Position numbers and translations under genes: made by a program. Below the pieces are notes generated by a model, which had not been told where the DNA came from, ran no database searches, and was given only the letters and a program-made list of their open reading frames with translations. A stretch of DNA of 57,252 nt from Alphaproteobacteria bacterium. Lineage in GTDB: Bacteria; Pseudomonadota; Alphaproteobacteria; Rhizobiales; Xanthobacteraceae. Location: positions 1-57,252 of the forward strand of contig VAZV01000174.1 of assembly GCA_005884765.1 (NCBI GenBank), given 5' to 3'. Positions 26,672 through 33,465 of the stretch are shown piece after piece. The stretch's first letter is position 1. Every line of letters starts with the position of its first letter.

Positions 26672-27676
26672 CTACTGCACCATTTCCGCGACTGCCTTGC
26701 CGCAAGTGCCCGTGTCGGCGTTGCCGCCGAGATCGCGGGTGCGCAGCGTGCGTTCGCCGAGCGTGCGCTCGATGGCACGGAGGATCGAGCCCGCCGCTTC
26801 CTTCGCCCCGAGATGCTCGAGCATCATCGCACCCGACCAGATCATCCCGATCGGGTTGGCAATGCCCTGCCCCGCGATATCAGGCGCCGAGCCGTGCACC
26901 GGCTCGAACACCGACGGGAAATTGCCCTCCGGATTGATATTGCCCGAGGGCGCGATGCCGATGGTGCCGGTGCAAGCCGGTCCCAAATCAGAGAGGATAT
27001 CGCCGAACAGGTTGGAGCCGACCACGACGTCGAACCAGTCCGGATGCAGCACGAAATTCGCGGTCAGGATATCGATGTGATATTTGTCCCACTTCACTTT
27101 GGGATAGTTTTTCGCCATCGCCTCCACGCGCTCGTCCCAATACGGCATCGTGATCGAAATGCCGTTGGATTTGGTCGCCGAGGTCAGGTGTTTCTTCGGC
27201 CGCGACTGCGCGAGGTCAAACGCGAATTTCAGGATTCGATCGACGCCGGTCCGCGTCATGATGGTTTCCTGGATCACGAACTCGCGGGCGGTGTCCGGGA
27301 ACATCCGCCCGCCGACGGATGAATATTCGCCTATCAGCCGCACCGGGCGCAAATTGACGTATTGGTCGAATTCCCTGCGGAATTTGATCAGCGACCCCCA
27401 CAACGAAATGTGATCGGGAATTTTGGCGGGCCAGCCGACGGCACCGAAATAGATCGCGTCGTGCTTGCCGATCTTGTCCTTCCAGTCGTCCGGCATCATC
27501 TGGCCGTGCTTTTCGTAGTAGTCGTATGAGGCAAAATCGAAATGATCGAACTGCACGGCAACGCCGTGCTTCTTGGCGGCCGTCTCGATCACACGCAGCC
27601 CCTCCGGCATGACTTCCTTGCCGATGCCGTCGCCGGGGATGACCGCGATCCGATATTGCTTTTTTCCGTTGCTCAT
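26672..27676 (-). CDS. Tartrate/D-malate dehydrogenase-like protein with an internal deletion
   Basis: Resembles TtuC/DmlA NAD-dependent decarboxylating dehydrogenases (isopropylmalate dehydrogenase superfamily), which act on tartrate or D-malate. Seen here: RIAVIPGDGIGKEVMPEG at the N terminus, DHISLWGSLIKFRREFDQY, TSATKSNGISITMPYWDER, the metal-binding FGDILSDLGPACTGTIG and PVHGSAPDIAGQGIANPIG. The length is 334 residues instead of about 360. At residues 110-120 the protein runs RPVRL-I-GEYSSVGGR, where relatives have about 26 residues between VRL and GEYSS, including VVRENTE with the substrate-binding Arg. The frame is kept, so about 75 bases are missing near 27332-27337. The product may be inactive; an assembly error is also possible. 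Confidence 0.8.
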   Translation of the reverse strand: MSNGKKQYRIAVIPGDGIGKEVMPEGLRVIETAAKKHGVAVQFDHFDFASYDYYEKHGQMMPDDWKDKIGKHDAIYFGAVGWPAKIPDHISLWGSLIKFRREFDQYVNLRPVRLIGEYSSVGGRMFPDTAREFVIQETIMTRTGVDRILKFAFDLAQSRPKKHLTSATKSNGISITMPYWDERVEAMAKNYPKVKWDKYHIDILTANFVLHPDWFDVVVGSNLFGDILSDLGPACTGTIGIAPSGNINPEGNFPSVFEPVHGSAPDIAGQGIANPIGMIWSGAMMLEHLGAKEAAGSILRAIERTLGERTLRTRDLGGNADTGTCGKAVAEMVQ

Positions 27677-27862
27677 CGAGAGATTCCCTTAGGCCGCGGT
27701 CCGCGCCGCCAATGCCGCTCATTTGATGGCCTTGCAATGGACCAAACCGCCCGGCAGTGCAACGGTGCAGTGCAATGTTGACCGCTTCCACGCCGCCGGC
27801 CTAACAATCAAAACTCCCCGACGACGCCAAATCAAAACTCACCCCATCAAGCGAGTACTCCC

Positions 27863-28639
27863 ATGGATCTGCATCTGCGCGGCAAGCGCGTCCTCATCAC
27901 CGGCGCCTCCAAGGGCATTGGCGCGGCCGCCGCCGAATCCTTTGCCGAAGAAGGTTGCCACCTCTATTTGGCGGCCCGCAGCGGTGACCAGTTGAAGGCG
28001 CTGGCCGATCGGTTGCGCGGGGCGCACCAGATCGACGCCGCCGCGCACGTCGTCGACCTGCGCAAAAGCGAAGACATCCAACGATTGGTGAAAGACGCCG
28101 CGGACGTCGACATCCTTGTCAACAATGCCGGCGATATTCCGGGCGGATCGGTGGACAAGATCGATGAGGCGACCTGGCGTCACGCCTGGGAATTGAAGGT
28201 GTTCGGCTATATCAACCTCACTCGCGCGATCTACGCCCAGATGAAGGCGCGCGGTCACGGCGTTATCGTCAACGACATCGGCGCCGCCGGTGAAAAATTC
28301 GATGCCAATTACATCTGCGGCAGTGCCGGCAACGCCGCGCTGATGGCTTTCACCCGGGCGCTTGGCGGAAAAAGCCTCGCCGACAACATTCGCGTGGTCG
28401 GCATCAATCCGGGCCCGGTCGGCACCGACCGCCACGTCACGCTCCTGAAGACCCGCGCCAAGCACCAGTTCGGCGACGAGAATCGCTACAAGGAATTCCA
28501 GAAAGGCCTGCCACTCGGCCGTCCCGCGCACCCGCGCGAGATCGGCGACCTGATGGCGTTTCTCGCCTCCGACCGCTCCGGCTATACCTCGGGTGTGATA
28601 TTTACGGTCGATGGCGGGATCGCCGCGGGCTGGGGCTAA
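27863..28639 (+). CDS. Short-chain dehydrogenase/reductase family protein with atypical active site
   Basis: A 258-residue SDR with a Rossmann fold. The cofactor motif is TGASKGIGAAAAE, followed by NNAGDIPGG. Where classical SDRs have Ser and YxxxK, this protein has VIVNDIGAAGE and NYICGSAGNAALMAF. The Tyr is kept, but the Lys position is occupied by Ser, and no Ser is evident at the usual catalytic place. The C-terminal VDGGIAAGWG is normal. It may be a divergent enzyme or a non-catalytic member. It is divergent from the tartrate-dehydrogenase-like gene, with direct repeats in the 186-base gap. The ribosome-binding site is weak. Confidence 0.8.
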   Translation: MDLHLRGKRVLITGASKGIGAAAAESFAEEGCHLYLAARSGDQLKALADRLRGAHQIDAAAHVVDLRKSEDIQRLVKDAADVDILVNNAGDIPGGSVDKIDEATWRHAWELKVFGYINLTRAIYAQMKARGHGVIVNDIGAAGEKFDANYICGSAGNAALMAFTRALGGKSLADNIRVVGINPGPVGTDRHVTLLKTRAKHQFGDENRYKEFQKGLPLGRPAHPREIGDLMAFLASDRSGYTSGVIFTVDGGIAAGWG

Positions 28640-28646
28640 CAACACT

Positions 28647-28750
28647 CGTCATCACCCGCGAAGGCGGGTGATCCAGTACGCCGCGGCCTTTCCGCTTAAT
28701 CACTACCGCCGCGGAGTACTGGGTCGCCCGGTCAAGCCGGGCGATGACGA
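28647..28750. repeat. Intergenic palindromic repeat (family B)
   Basis: Starts CGTCATCACCCGCGAAGGCG and ends with GCCCGGTCAAGCCGGGCGATGACGA; this is the second copy of the family at 7108. It occupies the convergent gap between the SDR gene and the hydrolase gene. Confidence 0.8.
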
Positions 28751-28782
28751 GATATCACGGCCGCGTCCCGCCAGGATCGTGA

Positions 28783-29634
28783 TCAAGTTGCCGTCCGCTC
28801 GAACAACTGCCGGATCAGCGTCGTGATCCGGCCGTGCGGCGACGACAGCTCGTCCATGATGGTGAAATGGTTGGCGCCGGCGATCTCCTCATAGGTCACC
28901 GGCAATCCGTATCTGGCGCGATGGGCGGCGAAATCCGCGGTCTGCTTGCGCAGCAGCGGCAGTTCGGCGGAGCCAACGACCAGCGACAATGGCTTCATCG
29001 TCCCGCCCGTCTCCATCATCGGCGAGTAGCGGCGGGACATTGCCGCATCCAACCCAAGCTTGACGTTGAGATAGCTGTGGCGGATCGGCTCGAGATCGTA
29101 GATGCCGCTAATCGCCATCCCCGCCCTCACCAAAGGATGCGCCAGCGCCATCGCGGTTAGATGCCCGCCCGCGGACCACCCCGACACGACGATCCCCTTG
29201 GCATCGCCACCGAGCGCGGGCAATTGCTTGCCAAGAAAGTCGATGCCGGAATGGATTTCAGCGACGATCTGATCGAGGCTCGCATCCGGCGCGAGCGTGT
29301 AGCCGATCAGCGCGACATTGATGCCGTAAGCCAATGGCCCTTCGGCAAATAGCGCGAAAATTTCCTTCGCCCGATGCTGCCAGTAGCCGCCGTGAATGAA
29401 CAGAAGGGTTGGCCCCTTGTCGCGCGTTTTGAGAAAGTCGATGCGGTTGCGCTCGCGCCGGCCGTATCGCAGGTCGAGATGTTGGGGATATCGCTTGCGT
29501 ATCTCGGCTGAGCGGGCCTCCCAATCGGCGACAATGTCAGCGCTTCCGGATACGGCCTCGCCATTGTTGAGACCGCGGTCGCGATCCTGCTGGCTCATGC
29601 TGCGCCAGTCCAGCGCGTCGAACGGCGGCGTCAT
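28783..29634 (-). CDS. Alpha/beta hydrolase, esterase / kynurenine formamidase-like
   Basis: A 283-residue hydrolase of the hormone-sensitive-lipase-like branch. It has the oxyanion motif HGGYW, the nucleophile elbow GWSAGG and a C-terminal His in GANHFTIMDE; the acid residue probably lies in VVGSAELPLL. This set of motifs matches arylformamidase-like enzymes. The ATG at 29634 is preceded by TGGAGG 6 bases away, which decides the start over the in-frame TTG two codons upstream. It is divergent from the amidase at 29718. N-formyl or ester substrates are plausible; no tryptophan pathway genes are adjacent. Confidence 0.75.
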   Translation of the reverse strand: MTPPFDALDWRSMSQQDRDRGLNNGEAVSGSADIVADWEARSAEIRKRYPQHLDLRYGRRERNRIDFLKTRDKGPTLLFIHGGYWQHRAKEIFALFAEGPLAYGINVALIGYTLAPDASLDQIVAEIHSGIDFLGKQLPALGGDAKGIVVSGWSAGGHLTAMALAHPLVRAGMAISGIYDLEPIRHSYLNVKLGLDAAMSRRYSPMMETGGTMKPLSLVVGSAELPLLRKQTADFAAHRARYGLPVTYEEIAGANHFTIMDELSSPHGRITTLIRQLFERTAT

Positions 29635-29717
29635 GTTCAACCTCCACTGGCGTCTGCGTTTGCCACTCTGCCCGAAAATGGTCTACAGGACTAGCCAATC
29701 GACAAGGAGTGACGCCA

Positions 29718-31139
29718 TTGGCTGATCAGGGACTGGTGCGAGCGAGCGCATGCGCCATCGTCGGCAAGCTCGAAGCAGGCGACCTGACGCCGCTCGATCT
29801 GCTCGACGTGCTGGAGAGCCGCATCGCCGAGGTCGATTGCAAGGTCAACGCCCTGCCGACGCTGTGCTTCGAGCGCGCTCGAACCCACGCCAAGGCGCTG
29901 ATGAAAAAGCCCGCCGGCGAGCGCGGTCTGCTCGCGGGGCTGCCGATACCGATCAAGGACCTGTTCAACGTCGAGGGCGTGCGCAACACGCAAGGTTCGC
30001 CGATCTTCAAGGATACGATTTCTTCGTATTCCGACATCGTGGTCGAGCATCTCGAAGAAAACGGCGGCATGGTCTACGCCAAATCGAACACGCCGGAGTT
30101 CGGCGCCGGCGCCAACACCTTCAACGAGGTATTCGGCGCGACGCGCAACCCGTGGGATACTTCGCGATCCGCCGCTGGCTCCTCCGGCGGAGCCGCGGTC
30201 GCGCTCGCCACCGGCATGGCGTGGCTCGCCCACGGCACCGACATGGGCGGCTCCTTGCGCAATCCGGCGAGCTTCTGCGGCATCGTTGGGATGCGTCCCA
30301 GCATCGGCCGCGTCGCGCACACGCCATCGGCCATGATCGACCGCAATTTGACCGTGCACGGCCCGATGGCGCGCAACGTCGAGGACCTTGCGCTATTGCT
30401 CGATGCCATGAGCGGCGAACATCCCCCCGATCCGTTGTCGCTGCCGCGGCTCCCAAAATCCTTCCTGTCGGCCGTGCGTTCTCCGCAGATGCCGAAACGC
30501 GTCGCCTATTCGCGCGACCTCGGCATTACCCCGGTCGATCCTGAAGTTGCCGCCATCACCCGCAAGGCGGCTTTGCGCTTCGCCGAGGCAGGCGTGGTTG
30601 TCGAGGAGGCGCACCCTGACCTGCACGAGGCCCATGAATGCTTTCATGTGCTGCGCGCGTTCGACTTCGCCGTCACCAAGGCGGAACTGTTGCGCGAGAA
30701 GCGCGACCTGCTCAAACCCGAAGTGATCTGGAACATCGAGGAGGGCCTCAAGCTCTCGGTCGAACAGATCGCGCGCGCGGAAGCACAGCGCGTCACGATG
30801 ACCGCGCGCGTCATCGAGTTCTTCAAGAGTTATGATCTGTTGCTGACGCCTGCGACCATCGTTGCGCCGTTTCCGATCGAACACCGCTACGTGGCCGAAT
30901 GCGCCGGCAAGAAATTCGACAATTACGTCGAATGGCTTGGCATCGTCTATGCGATCACGCTGGCCTGCTGTCCAGCGCTGTCACTGCCCTGCGGCTTCAC
31001 GGCCAAAGGCCTGCCGGTCGGCTTGCAGATGGTGGCGCGGCCGCGCGGGGAGGCAAGGCTCCTCGCGGGTGCCAAAGTGCTCGAGGATATATTGGGCCTG
31101 CGCGGCACGACGCCGATCGACCCGAGGCCGCCGAAATAA
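29718..31139 (+). CDS. Amidase (amidase signature family)
   Basis: Hydrolyses an amide to acid and ammonia. The 473 residues carry the Ser-Ser-Lys set: Lys in PIPIKDLFNVEG, cis-Ser in AAGSSGGAAVALATG and the nucleophile Ser in DMGGSLRNPASFCG. The TTG at 29718 is preferred because AAGGAG (29704-29709) lies 8 bases before it; a GTG at 29709 would put the ribosome-binding site inside the codon. It may belong with the M20 hydrolase, hydroxyacid dehydrogenase and ABC transporter as part of a nitrogen-acquiring pathway. It converges with the TetR gene. Confidence 0.83.
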   Translation: MADQGLVRASACAIVGKLEAGDLTPLDLLDVLESRIAEVDCKVNALPTLCFERARTHAKALMKKPAGERGLLAGLPIPIKDLFNVEGVRNTQGSPIFKDTISSYSDIVVEHLEENGGMVYAKSNTPEFGAGANTFNEVFGATRNPWDTSRSAAGSSGGAAVALATGMAWLAHGTDMGGSLRNPASFCGIVGMRPSIGRVAHTPSAMIDRNLTVHGPMARNVEDLALLLDAMSGEHPPDPLSLPRLPKSFLSAVRSPQMPKRVAYSRDLGITPVDPEVAAITRKAALRFAEAGVVVEEAHPDLHEAHECFHVLRAFDFAVTKAELLREKRDLLKPEVIWNIEEGLKLSVEQIARAEAQRVTMTARVIEFFKSYDLLLTPATIVAPFPIEHRYVAECAGKKFDNYVEWLGIVYAITLACCPALSLPCGFTAKGLPVGLQMVARPRGEARLLAGAKVLEDILGLRGTTPIDPRPPK

Positions 31140-31152
31140 AACTGACGAAGCA

Positions 31153-31788
31153 TCACGCGGTCTCGCCCGCCTCCTTGAGGGCGACCGACAGCGCCAGCCT
31201 GGTTTCCGCCACGATGTCCTCGACCAATTCCTCCCTGCTCATGCGGGCAACCTGGCCGGTCAGCAGTCCCTGCTCCGCCAGCATCAGCACGCCATGCAGC
31301 GAGGCCCAGATCTTCAAAGCGTGGCGCTCGCGTATCAATCCGACAGCGGGCGCTTCCAGAGCTTCTATCAGGAGAGCAAAGGTTTCCATCGCAGCATTGT
31401 GAAGCTCGCCACCTTTTGGCGAACAGGCCATGGTTCGCGAGGCAAACATCAGGCGGTAGATCCCATTGCGGCGCAGACCGAAAGCCAGCGTGGCCTGTGC
31501 GAGGCGTGACAATTTGGAGCGTTTCGATGGCCTTGCGATCGACTCCCGGAGCACGCCGCTGAATTGCCGGAAGGCGGCCGCGGTCACCGCCTCCAGCAGC
31601 GCCTCACGATCGGCAAAATGCCGGTACGGCGCCGGTTGCGAGACGCCGAGCTTCTTCGCCAACGCCTTGATGCTGACGGCTTCCGGGCCGCCCTGTTCCA
31701 CCTCGGCAAGTGCTGCCTGAACCAGCGCATCCCGGAGATCGCCATGGTGGTAGGTGTTGAGCCGTTTGCGCGCTAACCGAGGCGGCAT
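31153..31788 (-). CDS. TetR family transcriptional regulator
   Basis: Repressor-type regulator of 211 residues from the ATG at 31788 (GGGA about 6 bases upstream). The N-terminal helix-turn-helix covers about residues 10-60 and contains VSIKALAKKLGVSQPAPYRHF; the remainder is a helical ligand-binding domain resembling the WHG type. It is divergent from the ferredoxin-P450 genes, with a perfect 16-base palindrome over the likely promoter, so it probably represses them and itself until an inducer (perhaps the P450 substrate) appears. Confidence 0.85.
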   Translation of the reverse strand: MPPRLARKRLNTYHHGDLRDALVQAALAEVEQGGPEAVSIKALAKKLGVSQPAPYRHFADREALLEAVTAAAFRQFSGVLRESIARPSKRSKLSRLAQATLAFGLRRNGIYRLMFASRTMACSPKGGELHNAAMETFALLIEALEAPAVGLIRERHALKIWASLHGVLMLAEQGLLTGQVARMSREELVEDIVAETRLALSVALKEAGETA

Positions 31789-31843
31789 CGATATTCCCAG
31801 ACTTTTCACTTGACAGCACCAGCGCCGCACGAATGTAATATGC

Positions 31844-31865
31844 TATAATTTGGCGGCGCCGCCAA
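31844..31865 (+). promoter_or_regulatory. Likely -10 box and TetR operator for the ferredoxin-P450 unit
   Basis: TATAAT at 31844-31849 is followed immediately by the perfect palindrome TTGGCGGCGCCGCCAA (31850-31865), about 80 bases before the ferredoxin ATG and about 60 bases before the TetR start on the other strand. A palindrome at the transcription start is where a TetR protein would block RNA polymerase. No good -35 hexamer lies at 16-18 bases; the TTGACA at 31810 is too far away. Confidence 0.45.
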
Positions 31866-31944
31866 GATGCCTGCACAATCGTCGTCAACATGGGGAACGC
31901 AAGCCCGCGGTAGTATTACGCGGGAAGCCTAAGGAACGCCTGCG

Positions 31945-32154
31945 ATGGCCGGAAAGCTGAAAATACACGTCGACCAGGACAAGTGTCAGGGACACGCGCG
32001 TTGCAAATCGCTGGCGCCGCAACTGTTCGAGCTGGACGAGTTCGGCAATGCCCATGAGGTCGGCGACGGTTCGGTGCCCGCGGGTCTGGAAGACAAGGCC
32101 TGGCTCGCCCAGACCAATTGCCCGGAGATCGCGATCGAGGTGACCGAGGAATGA
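31945..32154 (+). CDS. P450-associated ferredoxin (CxxHxxC type)
   Basis: A small 69-residue iron-sulfur protein that should deliver electrons to the P450 encoded next to it. It begins with a beta strand IHVDQDKC, then CQGHARC and a later NCPEIAI. The cluster motif is CxxHxxC...CP: the second cysteine of the usual ferredoxin motif is replaced by His, as in several P450-linked ferredoxins of Rhodopseudomonas and actinobacteria, which hold a 3Fe-4S or unusual 4Fe-4S cluster. AAGGAA lies 9 bases before the ATG. No ferredoxin reductase gene is adjacent. Confidence 0.87.
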   Translation: MAGKLKIHVDQDKCQGHARCKSLAPQLFELDEFGNAHEVGDGSVPAGLEDKAWLAQTNCPEIAIEVTEE

Positions 32155-32201
32155 ATTTCCTGAACGCAAGTTGAAGGAATCCAACAGAGGAAATTTTCCC
32201 G

Positions 32202-33422
32202 ATGTCCGATACTGCTAGCATCATGCCCGAACATCCGCCGGTGCTCGACTGGATCCACGATTTCGACCATACCGACCCGCGCTGGACGGAAAATCCATAT
32301 CCGATCTGGGAAAAACTGCGATCCGCCGCCCCAGTCGTTCACACCGACCGCTTCCTCGGCTGCTACATGCCGACTACTTACCAAGCAGTGAAGGAGGTCG
32401 CCTACGACACCGAGCATTTTTCCTCCCGCCGCGTGATCGTGCGTGACGTCAGGCCGGACGTCACCAACCCGGCACCCCCGATTACGTCCGATCCGCCGGC
32501 CCACAAGCCCGCGAAGCAGTTGCTGCTGCCGCCATTCACGCCCGACGCCATGAAAAAGCTGGAGCCCAGGGTTCGCGCAATCTGCAACGAGCTGATCGAC
32601 GAATTCATCGCCGATGGCAAATGCGACGCGGCTGCACGCTATACCAAGCACATCCCGGTGCGCGCCATTGCGCATATGCTCGGCATTCCCGAAAAAGACG
32701 GCGAGCTCTTCATCAAATGGATCCACAGCATCCTCGAGCTTGGCATCAAGGACGATAACGCGCTGATGGCCGCGGTCCACGAGATGAGCGCCTATTTCGC
32801 CGGCCATATCGAGTATCGCAAGACGCATCCGACTGACGATCTGATCTCAACGCTGATGAAAGCGACCGACAGCAACGGCCAGCCATTGTCGGATCAGCAT
32901 GTGCTGGGATCGCTGCGGCTGCTGTTGATTGCCGGCATCGACACCACCTGGAGCGCGATCGGCTCCTCGCTGTGGCACCTGGCGAGGACGCCCGCCGATC
33001 GTGAGCGTCTGGTCGCCGAACCGGGGCTGATGCCATCAGCGGTCGAGGAACTGTTGCGCGCCTACTCTCCGGTGACGATGGCGCGCGAGGTCATGAAGGA
33101 AACGACCATCAGCGGCTGCCCGGTCAAGCCCGGGAACATGGTGCTGTTGTCGTTCCCCGCCGCCAACCGCGATCCCGCCGTATTCCCCGATGCCGACAAG
33201 GTGGTGATCGACCGCAAGGAGAACCGCCACGCCGCCTTCGGGCTCGGCATTCACCGCTGCGTCGGTTCGAACCTGGCGCGCATGGAGATGACAGTCGCGA
33301 TCGAGGAATGGCTAAAGCGGATCCCGGACTTCAGGCTCGATCCTGCCGGCAAAGTGACCTGGTCAGAAGGCACCGTGCGTGGACCGCGGCAGCTCCCGAT
33401 GCTATTCGGAAAGCCGGCCTGA
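32202..33422 (+). CDS. Cytochrome P450
   Basis: A soluble class I bacterial P450 of 406 residues that hydroxylates an unknown substrate with electrons from the adjacent ferredoxin. Visible marks: the I-helix LLIAGIDTTWSA with the oxygen-binding Thr, the ExxR motif in the SAVEELLR stretch, and the haem-binding loop FGLGIHRCVGSNLARME with the axial Cys. GAGGAAA lies about 10 bases before the ATG. It is 47 bases downstream of the ferredoxin gene and followed closely by an MFS permease, so substrate uptake and oxidation may be coordinated under the TetR regulator. Confidence 0.9.
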   Translation: MSDTASIMPEHPPVLDWIHDFDHTDPRWTENPYPIWEKLRSAAPVVHTDRFLGCYMPTTYQAVKEVAYDTEHFSSRRVIVRDVRPDVTNPAPPITSDPPAHKPAKQLLLPPFTPDAMKKLEPRVRAICNELIDEFIADGKCDAAARYTKHIPVRAIAHMLGIPEKDGELFIKWIHSILELGIKDDNALMAAVHEMSAYFAGHIEYRKTHPTDDLISTLMKATDSNGQPLSDQHVLGSLRLLLIAGIDTTWSAIGSSLWHLARTPADRERLVAEPGLMPSAVEELLRAYSPVTMAREVMKETTISGCPVKPGNMVLLSFPAANRDPAVFPDADKVVIDRKENRHAAFGLGIHRCVGSNLARMEMTVAIEEWLKRIPDFRLDPAGKVTWSEGTVRGPRQLPMLFGKPA

Positions 33423-33439
33423 ACTTAACCCAAAGGGAT

Positions 33440-33465
33440 AACAGGCCGCCCGCGGGAGGCCTGTT
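33440..33465 (+). promoter_or_regulatory. Hairpin abutting the MFS start codon
   Basis: Arms AACAGGCC (33440-33447) and GGCCTGTT (33458-33465) are perfectly complementary and enclose CCCGCGGG, itself self-complementary. The right arm ends directly before the ATG of the permease and contains most of its ribosome-binding site (GGGAGG). In the mRNA this hairpin would hide the site, so permease translation may depend on opening by ribosomes leaving the P450 gene or by another factor. There is no U-run, so it is not a classical terminator. Confidence 0.45.

Noticed and set aside
31810..31815. TTGACA as the -35 box for the ferredoxin-P450 promoter
   Set aside because: It is 28 bases from the TATAAT at 31844, too far for a sigma-70 promoter.
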